Both the position numbers and the translations under genes were made by a program. A stretch of DNA of 64,000 bases from Thinopyrum elongatum (taxonomy: Eukaryota; Streptophyta; Magnoliopsida; Poales; Poaceae): the NCBI GenBank assembly GCA_011799875.1, contig CM022298.1, positions 51,714,434 to 51,778,433 on the forward strand. The letters are read 5' to 3'. Positions 44,196-55,839 of this stretch are shown one piece after another (within the stretch, counting starts at the first letter, position 1; each line of letters starts with the position of its first letter). The notes under the pieces were generated by a model. It did no database searches, was not told the DNA's origin, and worked only from the letters and a program-made list of their open reading frames with translations.

Positions 44196-46847
44196 TCAGG
44201 TGTAGTACGGCCGAAGATGAGCTATATTCCACGGCCGGCGAGTCTCTTCCTCCGACGTGCGTGAGTCCTTGTGGTCTCGAACATCAATAAGGTAGTATGA
44301 CCCGTTGTTCAGATTCTTGCTGACCACAAAGGGTCCTTCCCAAGGTGGGGATAACTTGTGCATATCAGTCTGATCCTGGATAAGCCGGAGTACTAAGTCG
44401 CCTTCTTGAAAGGTTCTGGTCTTGACCCGGCGACTGTGATAACGACATAGATCTTGCTGGTAAATCTCCGAACGAGCCGCTGCGAGATCACGCGCCTCGT
44501 CTAACAGGTCAAGTGCATCCTGACATGCCTTTTCGTTATTAGCTTGAACGTAAGCCGCCACACGGGGTGAGTCGTGACGGATGTCACTGGGGAGAACCGC
44601 CTCTGCTCTATAAACCATGAAAAAAGGCGTGTAACCCGTAGATCTGTTGGGCTTTGTGTTGATGCTCCATAGCACCGAGGGTAACTCCTCTACCCAACAA
44701 CCCGGCGTCCTCTGTAAGGGAACCATAAGCCGGGGCTTGATGCCTCTCAGGATCTCTTGATTGGCTCTCTCACCTTGACCATTAGATTGGAGGTGAGCCA
44801 CCGACAATACATCAAGCCGGATATGCTCACGTTGACAAAATTCTTTCATAGCACCCTTGGAGAGATTAGTGCCATTGTCTATTACAATGCTGTGTGGAAA
44901 GCCAAAACGGAAGATCACCTTCTTCATGAATTGAACCACCGTTGCTGCATCACACTTACTGACTGGCTCTGCCTCTACCCACTTAGTGAATTTATCAACC
45001 GCCACCATGAGGTGGGTCTTCTTATCCTTGGACCTCTTAAAAGGTCCAACCATACCAAGCCCCCAAACTACAAACGGCCAAGTGATTGGAATCATTCTCA
45101 ACTCCTGAGCCGGAACATGAGCTCGATGTGAAAACTTCTGACAACCGTCACATTTTTTGACCAAGTCCTCAACATCAGCATGAGCCGTCAGCCAATAAAA
45201 ACCATGACGAAAAGCCTTGGCTACAAGAGATTTAGAGCCGGCATGATGACTACAATCTCCTTCATGGATCTCACGCAGAATCTCACAGCCTTCTTCACGA
45301 GAAACACAACGCTGAAACGCCCCAGTAACACTGCAATGGTGCAGCTCTCCATTGACAATTGTCATTGACTTGGACCGCCGGGTTATTTGCCTGGCCAAGG
45401 TTTCATCCTCAGGTAACTCGCCCCGGGTCAAGTATGCCAAATATGGAACTGTCCAATCAGGAATAACATGAAGAGCCGCCACCAACTGAGCTTCCAGGTC
45501 AGGAATAGCCAAATCCTCCTCTGTAAGTAACTTGACCGACGGGTTAAGCAAAACGTCAAGAAAGACATTAGGTGGCACCGATTTACGTTGAGAACCCAAC
45601 CGGCTTAATGCATCTGCCGCTTCATTTTTCCTCCGATCAACATGCTCAACTTGATAACCCTTGAAGTGACCAGCAATGATATCCACCTCTCGTCGAGAAG
45701 CCGCCATGAGGGGATCCTTAGAATCCCAAGTACCAGAGACTTGTTGAGCCACCAAATCTGAGTCACCAAAGCACCTTACCCGGCTTAAGTTCATCTCCTT
45801 AGCCATCCGATGACCATGGAGAAAGGCCTCATATTCAGCTGCATTGTTGGTGCAAGGGAACATCAAACGGAGAACATAACAAAATTTATCACCTCGAGGG
45901 GAAGCTATCACAACTCCAGCCCCCGAGCCCTCCAATTGCCTGGACCCATCAAAGTGAACAGTCCAATAAGTGTTATCTGGTTTTTCCTCAGGCATCTGCA
46001 GCTTTGTCCAGTCATTGATGAAATCCACTAGTGCTTGAGACTTGATGGCCATGCGAGGCATATACTTCAAACCATAAGGCCCAAGTTCAATGGCCCATTT
46101 GGCAACCCGGCCTGTTGCCTCCCTGTTTTGGATGATATCTCCTAAAGGAGCAGAGCTAACCACAGTAATGGGGTGACCCTGAAAGTATTGCTTAAGCTTC
46201 CGGCTTGCCATGAAAACCCCATATACAAGCTTCTGCCAATGTGTGTATCTCTGCTTGGACTCAATAAGCACTTCGCTGATATAATAAACCGGCCGTTGAA
46301 CCGGATATTCCTTGCCTGCCTCTTTCCTTTCAACCACAATAGCCACACTGACAGCCCGGCTATTAGCAGCCACATATAACAACAGCGGCTCCTTATCAAC
46401 GGGCGCAGCTAGGACCGGTGGGACAGCCAGCTACTTCTTAAGCGCCTCAAATGCCTCATTAGCAGCGTCACTCCAGACGAAGTCATCTGTCTTTTTCATC
46501 ATCTGATACAAAGGGATGGCCTTCTCACACAGGCGGCTTATGAACCGGCTTAGCGCCGCAATACGACCCGCCAAACGTTGAACATCATTGATACACGCCG
46601 GTTTAGCCAGAGAAGTAATGGCTTTGATCTTCTCCGGATTAGCTTCAATGCCCCTGTTAGACACCAGAAAGCCCAAAAGCTTGCCCGCCGGCACACCAAA
46701 AACACACTTGGCCGGATTAAGCATCAACTTATAAACTCGGAGATTATCAAAGGTTTCCTTCAAGTCGTCTATCAACGTCTCCTTCTTTCTGGATTTCACC
46801 ACAATATCATCCACATAAGCATGAACATTGCGTCCAATCTGATTATG
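44196..46847 (-). pseudogene. Gypsy pol, 3' part: RT active site, RNase H, second RNase H, integrase
   Basis: Resumes RT after the copia insertion: HNQIGRNVHAYVDDIVVKSR with the YVDD active site, then the connection to RNase H (AVPPVLAAPVDKEPLLLYVA). A TAG at 46431-46433 breaks the frame (FEALKK, TAG, LAVPP). The frame 46382-44196 has a first RNase H, a second archaeal-type RNase H (TVHFDGSRQLEGSGAGVVIA, then NNAAEYEAFL, GDSDLVAQQV), an integrase zinc finger (HHAGSK..., CDGCQ) and a core: VVWGLGMVGPFKRSK, IVIDNGTNLSKGAM, QSNGQGERANQEI. The residue expected to be the first catalytic Asp (in the GL-D-MVGP position) is Gly here (codon 45054-45056). It ends WNIAHLRPYYT. It cannot work as it stands: split RT, TAG, mutated integrase. 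Confidence 0.92.
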
Positions 46848-46852
46848 AAGAC

Positions 46853-48354
46853 TGTAAGTGCATCTAGTGCCCCTTAGTGATTTTGGTGTATTGAAGACTT
46901 ATAGGTTAAGGGACTAATGTGTTTGTGAGTGTACACAGGTCTATAAGTCTATGAGGAGTTTGTTATTTACGATGAATGTCGACCCCTAAAAATAAATGTC
47001 TTCAACTAAAGACTTTGGTTTTCTTGAAGACTTTGAAAGTGAAGAAATTGGTCTGACCCTGAAGACTTGATATTCATGCGAGGATTATGAAGCGTGAAGA
47101 CTTTTGTTTTCGTAGTTTCATTTTCTTCTTCTTGAGTCATAGGAAACACCGTACTGTTAAAGGGGGTCGAGGTAAAACTAAGGAAAAGTTTCCAAGTGAT
47201 GCTCAACTCAAAATCCTACACCTACCCAATCCTTTCGAGTGAAGCCATTGGAAATCTCATACAGTTTAGTCAAGTTCTTCAGTGACAGAGACGAAGTTCT
47301 TCTGTTCTCTGAGGAATTTGTTCTGACTGAGGAGTTAGGAATTCGCCAGTGCGGATTGCCTACAAGTGAGGATCATGATAGCCCTGAGGAATTTGATACT
47401 CAAATATCCGACCGTTGCTGTGCTACGCGCCAGCTGTCCAAATATCCTACCCACCTAACGGTCATATCATTGAATGGCATTTATGTCTTATCATGTCGGG
47501 CTGCTCCCTAGGCTATAAATAGCCGCCCCCTACAACCACTAGCTGGTTGGCTGCTCCAAGAAATAGATTGACACTTGTCATTTAGAGCATCCCATCCTCC
47601 GAGGACTTTGAGCGAAAATTATCAAATGAGGAAAAACCCAAAAACCCAAACACCTACAAACCCAAAGTGATTGAGCATCACTGAAGAGATTGTTCCTGTG
47701 TGGAACCGACGCTTGTTACCTTTGAGGACTGTGCATCCTCCAGACGGTTAGGCGTCATGGTCTAGAGCATCCAAGAGGAAATTGTGGATTGCCGAGTGAC
47801 CGAGTATGTGAAGATTTGGAAGTCACCTGAAGACTTACCACGAGTGATTGGGCGAGATCTGTGTGACCTTAGCTCAAGGAGATTACGGTGAGGACTGTGT
47901 GTCCGGGACTGTGTGTCCTCAGGTTTAAATACCTAGCCACTCCAACCAGACGTACAACTGTCACAGTAGTTGGAACTGGTCTACCAAATCATTGTCTTCA
48001 CCGAGCTACTGGTTCTATTTCCTCAACCCTTTCATTTCCTCGCATACTTGCTATGTATTTGATCATTACTGTTTGAAGACTTTGTCTGAAGACTTTCTCA
48101 ATTTCCTCAGTTCAATTTCTTCAGTCAGTTTGTCTTCAGCCTGCTTATCCTGTGTTTACGCTACTCGTACTTTGTGCTTGTTTTTCATTTCATCATGATG
48201 ACTGTGCTACTGCTCTGTTATGCTTGCATCTGAGCACTTATTCCGCTGCTAAGTAGTTCGTCGCTTAGGAATTTCCTCACCTTGAAATTCCTTAGTGACG
48301 AATTTGTAAAAATCGCCTATTCACCCCCCCTCTAGTCGATATAACGCACTTTCA
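46853..48354 (+). repeat. 5' LTR of the copia element
   Basis: Begins TGTAAGTGCATCTAGTGCCC and ends ACGCACTTTCA; 1,502 bp. TATAAATA at 47514-47521 (GGCTATAAATAGCC) is the likely promoter. Rich in CTTCA/TGAAG words. Short frames inside are not genes. Confidence 0.95.
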
Positions 48355-48356
48355 AT

Positions 48357-48368
48357 TGGTATCAGAGC
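48357..48368 (+). other. Primer binding site of the copia element
   Basis: TGGTATCAGAGC, complementary to the 3' end of initiator tRNA-Met, two bases after the 5' LTR. Confidence 0.9.
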
Positions 48369-48421
48369 GAGGTACTCCCTTGTTCTGTGTGATTTTGGTT
48401 TAACCACCAGGAGTTTTAGTT

Positions 48422-50188
48422 ATGTCGACTGCAGCCATGATCAAGGTCTCAGCTAGGTGTCCTACCTTCGATGGGATGGACTACCCCTACTGGAAGAACA
48501 AGATGCGCATGCATCTTGAGGCAATTGACAACAATCTCTAGTATGTTGTGGAAAAGGGTGTTCCCTCTGTCACTCCTTCCGTAAATGCTGCTGATGTGAA
48601 GAGATTCAAGCAACTCGACTCTCAAGCGAAGAATATCATATGTGGCCATCTGAGCAAAGGGCAGTATGGCAGAGTGAGTGCTTTGGAGACAGCTAAGCTT
48701 ATCTGGGATAGGCTGTCCAAGGTCAACGAAGGAGTCTCAACTCAATGTGACTCTCGAGTTGACCTTCTTCGCAATCTCTTCAACCGCTTCAAAAGACTCG
48801 ACAACGAAAATGTTCAGCAAACCTTTGATCGCCTCACTGACATTTCAAACGAGCTTCAAGCACTGGGTGCCACTGACATCACCGACCATGAGGTGGTGAA
48901 GAAATTGCTGAGGTCACTCGATTCTTCATTCGATACACTGGCACTGATGATTCAAGAACGTGGAGACTACAAGTCACTTGATCCTGCTGATATCCTTGAG
49001 AGGCTAAATACTCATGAATTCCAACTAGCTGAGAAGAGAGATCTCTACGGACCAAGCTATGGTAGATCTCGTGCACTGAAAGCCAAGGCAGTCTCTGAAT
49101 CTGAAGATGAAGATTCTGGTAGCAGCCTTGGAGATCCTGAAGAACTGAGTCAGGAGCTAGCAATGCTCGTGAGGAAATTCCAGAAGTTCTCTAGACGTGG
49201 CCGATTTGGAAAATCCTCAAGAGGTGATGACATGAAATCAGATTCCTCATCCCGTGATTACAAGAAGAGAACTTGCCATAAATGCAAGAAACCTGGTCAC
49301 TACATTACTGATTGTCCTCAGTGGGAGAAGGAATCAAAGAAGAAGAAATACAAGGATGATAGTTCAGATGACTCTAAGAAGAAGAAGAAATCTTCAAAGT
49401 CCTCATCGTCAAGATCTTCAAAGTCTTCATCTCACAAGAAGAGCAGCTCCAAGAAAGCTCGGGCATTCATTGGCAAGGAAATGGACTCTGAAGCTGAAAC
49501 TGAGGAACATGAGGAAGAGGAGGCATCTGAGGAGTCAGACTCTGGTGTGGCAAGCCTAGCCCTCGCTACTGCTTACGTTAGCAAGTCCATCTTCAACACT
49601 GAGGAAAATGGCTTCCCCAACACTGCTGATGACGGCAACGATGACTATGCTCCCACCTATTGCTTCATGGCAAAAGGTGCCAAGGTACTCAAATATCCCT
49701 CCTCTGAATCAAGTGAGGATGAATCTGATGATAACCTCAAACCCAGCTATTCCAAACTTGCTAATATTGCTGTTAAACAACAAAAGGCTTTGGAAAAGGT
49801 TCAAAATATGCTAGACAAAAGCGATGATCTGTTAGGTGAGGAAATGGATCGAACTCAAACACTGACTAATAATCTTCAGCAACTACAGTCTAAGTTTGAC
49901 AACCTTCAAGGTCGTCATGAAACTCTCCTAGCCGATCATGAGAAGCTTTCTAATGAATTTCTTCAAAGAAAGCAAGATCTTGAGAAGCTAAGGGTGAGTC
50001 ATGAAGATCTTCAGAAGGAAAATGATTCTTTGCTTGCTCAACAGATCAGTTCCGCTCAGGAAGAATTTATTCCACCATGCTTGAAATGCATTGAACGTGA
50101 AACTGCTAATTCTTCACCTGAATGTTCAAATGCTTCTATTGCCTGCAAATTCTTCAACTATCTCTGTGGTCACAAATTCCTCATCTGA
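48422..50188 (+). pseudogene. Copia gag with one premature stop
   Basis: ATG 48422 (MSTAAMIKVSARCPTFDGMD) opens a frame running to TGA 50186-50188. TAG at 48539-48541, probably from a Trp codon, stops it after 39 codons; the rest is open for 546 codons. Gag core: YWKNKMRMHLEAID near the N-terminus, AKLIWDRLSKVNEG, then ISNELQALGATDITDHEVVK. Zinc knuckle CHKCKKPGHYITDC at about 49273. A Ser/Lys-rich tract (KKKKSSKSSSSRSSKSSSHK) and acidic segments follow, then a coiled coil at the C-terminal end (DLLGEEMDRTQTLTNNLQQL). Gag forms the particle and packages RNA. The start follows the LTR by 67 bases. Except for the TAG it looks well preserved. Confidence 0.9.
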
Positions 50189-50996
50189 GGATACCACTAG
50201 TATCACTGACGAAAATGCAGGGTTGAAGGAATTGTATGTGACAGGCATGTACAAAAGCCTCAAAGGGCATCAGACTCTTTGTGATGTGCTCAAAAAGCAG
50301 ATCTTGAACAGGAACCCTAGGAAAGAGGGTATTGCCTTTGAGAGGAAACTACATGCTGATGGAACCTACTGGAAACCGGAGCAGTATCCCAAAACCTCAT
50401 GGGTTGCTGCGAAGGGACCTCCCGTAGATCCATCCACTTTATCTGGCTTTACTTGTGAATCCTCATATTCATCTGATGAGTCATTTGACTCCAACTATAA
50501 ACTGTTCAAAAATCAGAATGGTGAGATATTTGCTAGATATGTTGGATCTAACTGCAGGAATGGTCCCCCTATGAAGAAAATCTGGGTTCCCAAAAGGTGC
50601 CTTGAAAGTCTTCAGGTGAATGTCCTCATGACACCACCTGTGAAGAATAAGAACCCCAGATCAAATTCTTCATATGAACCAAAGTCTTCATATGGATCCA
50701 AGTCCTCTTATGGATCAAATTCCTCACATGGATCCAAGTCCTCACATGAACATCATCGTGCTAACACTTCTGTTTCGCAGGTAAAGCCTAAGGGCTATGA
50801 ATATGTGCATTATTCTTCAAATCATTATGTTCATAAGTCCTCGAAGAATTTCTCTGCTTATTCATATGCTTACCCTAACCCCTCTTATGTGAAACGAAGT
50901 GGTCTGGTGTCTATGCCACCTTTCTCTTATGGAGCTCGCAGAATGATGAACTCTTTGCCACCCCTCCAAATGTGGGTGGTGAAGAAAAGGAACTAA
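50091..50996 (+). CDS. Copia gag-pol linker region in another frame
   Basis: After the gag stop the coding sense continues in another frame from about 50170 (AGLKELYVTGMYKSLKGHQT), through KEGIAFERKLHADGTYWKPE and KTSWVAAKGP to a Ser/Tyr/His-rich tail with repeats of SSYGSKSS and SSHGSKSS. It ends TAA 50994-50996. Such a poorly conserved linker occurs between gag and protease in Sireviruses. The frame change at about 50160 is either a frameshift mutation or a programmed change; I cannot tell. A 240-bp stop-rich stretch follows and ends in TTCATCTGCAG at 51236, an acceptor-like sequence just before protease. Confidence 0.6.
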   Translation: MNVKLLILHLNVQMLLLPANSSTISVVTNSSSEDTTSITDENAGLKELYVTGMYKSLKGHQTLCDVLKKQILNRNPRKEGIAFERKLHADGTYWKPEQYPKTSWVAAKGPPVDPSTLSGFTCESSYSSDESFDSNYKLFKNQNGEIFARYVGSNCRNGPPMKKIWVPKRCLESLQVNVLMTPPVKNKNPRSNSSYEPKSSYGSKSSYGSNSSHGSKSSHEHHRANTSVSQVKPKGYEYVHYSSNHYVHKSSKNFSAYSYAYPNPSYVKRSGLVSMPPFSYGARRMMNSLPPLQMWVVKKRN

Positions 50997-51236
50997 TCTC
51001 TTATGCAGGGTCAGGTCTCCAGACGAACTAAATCATCTGAAGAATTTGCTGGAGACCTGAAATGCTTGAAAGGACGCAAGCTAATCATGAAGAAATGATT
51101 TATTCATTTCTCACGTCCTCACATTGCTATATATACATATGTTGCTTTAATTGATGAAATATGTCTGATGAATTTGATGTCATATTCTTCACTCTGAAGT
51201 ATATGAGTTCGTAAGATGCACTAATTCATCTGCAGG

Positions 51237-54200
51237 ATGATTTACCCAAAGCTACTGAGTGGGTCCTCGATAGTGGATGTACAAATCACATGACCGGTGA
51301 CAAGAGCTTACTGATGAACACTCCTTTATCTCCATCACACTTGAAGCATATCACCTACACTGACAAAGGCAAAAGCAAGGTATTGGGTCTAGGTAGGGTT
51401 GCAATCTCAAAGGATCGACACATGGATAAAGTCATGCTTGTCGAGTCCCTCGGATTCAACGTCATGTCTGTCTCAATGCTTTGTGATCTTGATATGGTTG
51501 TTGTCTTTGGCAAATATCATTGCTTAGTGCTCATGGAATCTGACAATTCCAAAGTCTTCGAAGGCTTTAGGAGAGGAGACTTGTATATTGTTGATTTCTC
51601 TGCAGGACCACAGCCTGCCACTTGTCTACTTGCTAAAGCTTCAGAAGGCTGGCTATGGCATCGACGACTGGGTCATGCTGGCATGAGGAACTTACACACG
51701 CTCGTGAAGAAAAAGCACGTCATTGGCATCGAGGGTGTCAAATTCCTCAAAGATCATCTTTGTGGGGCTTGTGAGGCTGGAAAGATGACCAGAGCCAAGC
51801 ACCCCTCGAAGACTATCATGACTACTTCTCGTCCTTTTGAATTGCTTCATATGGATCTCTTTGGCCCTACTCATTATGCCACACTAACTAATGCAGCATC
51901 TCTATATGGCTTTGTCATTGTTGTTGACTATTCTCGTTACACATGGGTGCATGTCATTACTTACAAAACTGAAGTGCAGGAAGTCTTCAGACGATTTTCC
52001 TCAAGGGCTTCGACGAATTTTGGCGTGAAGATCAAGCATATACGTAGTGACAATGGGACTGAGTTCAAGAATACTGGTCTTGATGACTATCTCGATGAAC
52101 TTGGTATTACTCATGAGCTATCTGCCCCATACACTCCTCAGCAGAATGGCATTGTGGAGCGCAAGAACAGGACTCTTGTTGAGATGGCTCGCACCATGCT
52201 TGATGAATACAAGACACCTCGTCACTTCTGGCCTGAGGCAATTGATACTGCATGCCACATCATCAATAGGGTATATCTTCACAAATTCTTCAAGAAGACC
52301 TCATATGAACTCCTCACTGACAAGAAACCCAATGTGAGTTATTTCAAAGTCTTCGGTGCTAAATGCTGGATTAGAGATAAACATCACAATTCTAGATTTG
52401 CACCGAAAGCACATGAAGGTTTTATGCTTGGTTACGGAAAGGACTCGCACCCCTACAGGGTCTTCAACACCTATCACAACAAGGTTGTTGAAACTGTAGA
52501 TGTGCGGTTCGATGAAACTAACGGCTCGCAAAGAGAGCACCTACCTCCTGTGCTAGATGAAAAGACGCCTGAGGAAACCATCATGTTCAAAGCTACTAAG
52601 GATGTTATTCCTACTGAAGAATCTGCTGAAGAAATCATTCCAGAACATGAAGAACAGCATGCTGGCGCATCTGAAGAAAATGGCTCTGAAGAAAATGCTG
52701 AGCCAAATCAAAATCGTCAACCTGCTCATCCCCGCGTTGCAAATGAAGTACAGATTGAGAGAATCATCAACGACATCAACGCACCAGGTCCTCTGACTCG
52801 CTCAAAAGCTTCACATTTGTCTAACTTTTGTGGGCATTTTGCTTTCGTCTCTATCACAGAGCTCACCAAAGTTAATGAGGCATTTCTGGAGCCTGAATGG
52901 ATTCAAGCAATGCAAGAGGAATTACATCAATTCAAGCTGAACAATGTGTGGGAGCTTGTCAAGCGACCGGACCCATGCAAGCACAATATCATCGGTACCA
53001 AATGGATCTACCGCAACAAGCAAGATGAAAATGGCCTAGTGGTGAGGAACAAGGCTCGTCTTGTGGCTCAAGGCTACACACAGGTTGAAGGAATTGATTT
53101 CGATGAGACTTTTGCACCTGTTGCTAGACTTGAGGCTATTCGCATATTGCTTGCTTATGCTAACCATCATAATATCATCTTATATCAAATGGATGTGAAA
53201 AGTGCATTCCTCAATGGTAAGCTTGAGGAAGAAGTATATGTTGCTCAACCCCCAGGTTTTGAAGATCCTAAGCATCCTGACAAAGTCTTCAGACTCAATA
53301 AGGCCCTCTATGGCCTCAAGCAGGCCCCTCAGGCGTGGTATGATACTCTGAAGGAATTCCTCATGAAGAAAGGCTTCAAACCCGGTTCACTCGACCCAAC
53401 TCTTTTCACCAAAACCTATGATGATGAATTATTCGTGTGCCAAATATATGTTGATGATATTATCTTTGGCTGTACTAACCAACATTACAGTGACGAATTT
53501 GCTTACATGATGAGTGAGGAATATCAAATGTCCATGATGGGAGAATTGAAATTCTTCTTAGGTCTTCAAATTCGTCAACAACGTAATGGCATCTTCATTT
53601 CTCAAGAGAAATACCTCAAGGACGTTCTGAGGAAATTCGGTATGCAAGAATGCAGAGGCGTCAAAATCCCTATGCCCACAAATGGCCATCTATGCACTGA
53701 TGAAAATGGAATAGACTTCGATCAAAAGGTATACCGCTCCATGATTGGCTCTTTATTGTACCTATGTGCATCTAGGCTGGATATTATGCTTAGTGTTTGC
53801 ATGTGTGCCCGTTTTCAAGCTACACCAAAGGAATCACACCATAAGGCTGTGAAACATATTCTTCGATATCTAGCTCACACTCCAACACTTGGATTATGGT
53901 ATCCCAAGGGCTCGGTTTTTGATCTCATTGGATATTCTGACTCTGACTATGCCGGTGATCGTGTGGACCGCAAGTCAACTTCAGGCTCATGCCATTTCCT
54001 CGGACGATCCTTAGTATGTTGGTCCTCGAAGAAGCAGAACTGCGTATCACTCTCTACTGCTGAAGCTGAGTATATTGCTGCTGGTTCTTGCTGTGCTCAA
54101 TTGCTATGGATGAAGCAAACCCTCAAGGACTACGGCATCAATGTGAAGAATGTGCCACTCTACTGCGACAACGAGAGTGCCATCAAAATTGCTCATAACC

Positions 54201-54400
54201 CAGTTCAGCACTACAAGACAAAGCACATCGAGATTCGTCATCATTTTCTTCGAGATCATGTGTTGAAGGGTGACATCTCTATTGATCCCGTGAAGTCTGA
54301 AGAACAGCTAGCGGATATCTTCACAAAGCCCTTGGATGAGAACAAATTTAGCAAATTGCGGTGTGAGCTAAATATCTTAGAATCTTCGAAAGTCCTTTGA
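51237..54400 (+). CDS. Copia pol: protease, integrase, RT, RNase H (intact frame)
   Basis: Open from about 51237 to TGA 54398-54400, roughly 1,050 codons with no stop. Protease: [13 protein letters not shown] with the catalytic Asp at 51269. Integrase: [14 protein letters not shown] and LCGACEAGK (HHCC finger), then Asp in HMDLFGP, Asp in [10 protein letters not shown], Glu in [65 protein letters not shown] and the active site YVDDIIFG near 53450. RNase [39 protein letters not shown]. All catalytic residues I can check are present, so the enzymes could be functional. There is no obvious initiation codon before protease. Expression probably relies on the gag start by frameshift or splicing, or on ATG 51290, which would remove the protease Asp. 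Confidence 0.93.
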
Positions 54401-55117
54401 AAAGGACACACATCCTAACACTTATGCAAATTGATGACTTAGATGTGCAACACACGAAGAAACGTTTTTCTTCAATCAATGAAGACTAACCCTCTAAGTG
54501 TGAAGAAATTAATGAAGAATTTGATTCTCAGAGCCCTACGACAATTGTACGTGGTGTCTGAAATCATCATTCTGACACGGTGGGTCACGCCACCACAAAA
54601 AGTTGAAAATATTCAAAATTTGAGTTTTTCATCATTGTGCAAATTCTTCAAATTTTCAAATTCTTCAACTTTGCAAAATCTTCACTCTTTCCGACAGTGT
54701 TCTTTATTGACTATATATATATTTGAGTTTTCTGTCCTCTACAGCATTCACTTATTGCTAATTCTTCAAGTTGTTTTTCTTCTAAGTGAATGTGATCGGA
54801 CCCGTTCCCCCTCTCTGCTAAACTCAATCCAGTCCGTTCACAAATTCTTCATGTGCGTTCTATTTGAAACCCGTTCAAAGTCTTCACTGTGTCCTTAACA
54901 GCTGAAGAATTTGCGAACGAAACATTAAAATATTCTTATCTGAATTTTCAGCTTTTGCCGCTCAAACCGTTCCATATCCCTCGATAAGATTTATCTAGTC
55001 ACCCACGATCTAACACGATCTCCACTTCACAGTACGTGAGTGACACATGTCGCTAGGATGAGAAGGGTCAGGGGCAGGTTCGTCCATTTTCCTCGGACGA
55101 GCGGTTTTCACCTCGGC
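54401..55117. other. Spacer between copia pol and the internal promoter
   Basis: About 720 bp without a recognisable gene, dense in AAATTCTTCAA-type words. It includes AACACGATCTCCACTTCACA and a GC-rich step just before the TATA box at 55118. Confidence 0.6.
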
Positions 55118-55393
55118 TATAAATACCCCTCACCCTCCTCAGAGCTCATTTACCCCGCTCGATCTTACTCCCTCGCTCGGGCTCTCAGACCTAGCGCCGC
55201 CGCTACACTCCATCGTCGCCGGTGAGGAAGAGCTTCACTGCCTCGACCTCGTCGCCGTCGTACTCACGCCGGCCGCGGAAATCTTCACTCCGCCGCCGCC
55301 GTAGCTGTTTTCCATCGCCAAGTTAGGGCGTGGAAGATCTGAACGGACGAACATCTCCACTGCCACTCTCAGTTCGTCGTGTTCTTCGTCAAG
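55118..55393 (+). promoter_or_regulatory. Internal TATA box and leader exon upstream of copia ORF3
   Basis: CTCGGCTATAAATACCCCTC, with TATAAATA at 55118-55125, is followed about 30 bases on by CCTCAGAGCTCATTTACCCC and a GC-rich leader (GCGCCGCCGCTACACTCCAT). The leader runs to a probable donor (GTCAAG then GGTAAAAA at about 55395). A probable acceptor is at 55717 (CTGTTCACAG). The composition differs from the AT-rich flanks and looks like a host gene 5' end. Confidence 0.6.
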
Positions 55394-55839
55394 GGTAAAA
55401 AAAATTTATTTTTACTGCCTTTGTTGATTCTGATGATTTCCACAAAATCTTCAAAAGGTGTTTATTCTTCAACTTTCATGTTCTTAAACACCAACTTGCT
55501 TCTGTCCTTGATCAGTTTCTCTAAGCAACGTTTTTCTTCAAGATTCCTCAATTGTGTGGATTTTCAATCTACACAACTCTGGAACCTAAGTCAAAATGCT
55601 TAGTGAAATTCCTCAAGACACCCCTGGTCATCTTCCTCAAACTTGATACTTTTGAAAATCTTCTGAGAACGCATATGACCTCTCCAAAACTCTTCGCACC
55701 TATATTCTGTTCACAGGTACACAAGTCCGCTGCTGAATCTCTAGGTTCTCATCAACTTAACTCATTTGCAGCGTTCCTTGAAGAAAAATTGCATACCTCA
55801 TCAGAAAATTCGATTGTTCAAAACCCTCATGTGAAGAAA

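Noticed and set aside
46853..48354. Paired short frames identical to those at 60104-61335
   Set aside because: They are the same LTR sequence twice.
55552..55839. Upstream extension of copia ORF3 before ATG 55840
   Set aside because: The stretch up to about 55716 looks like intron and the start used by the open frame is not ATG; the Lys-rich MADGKRPQKGG start is more convincing.
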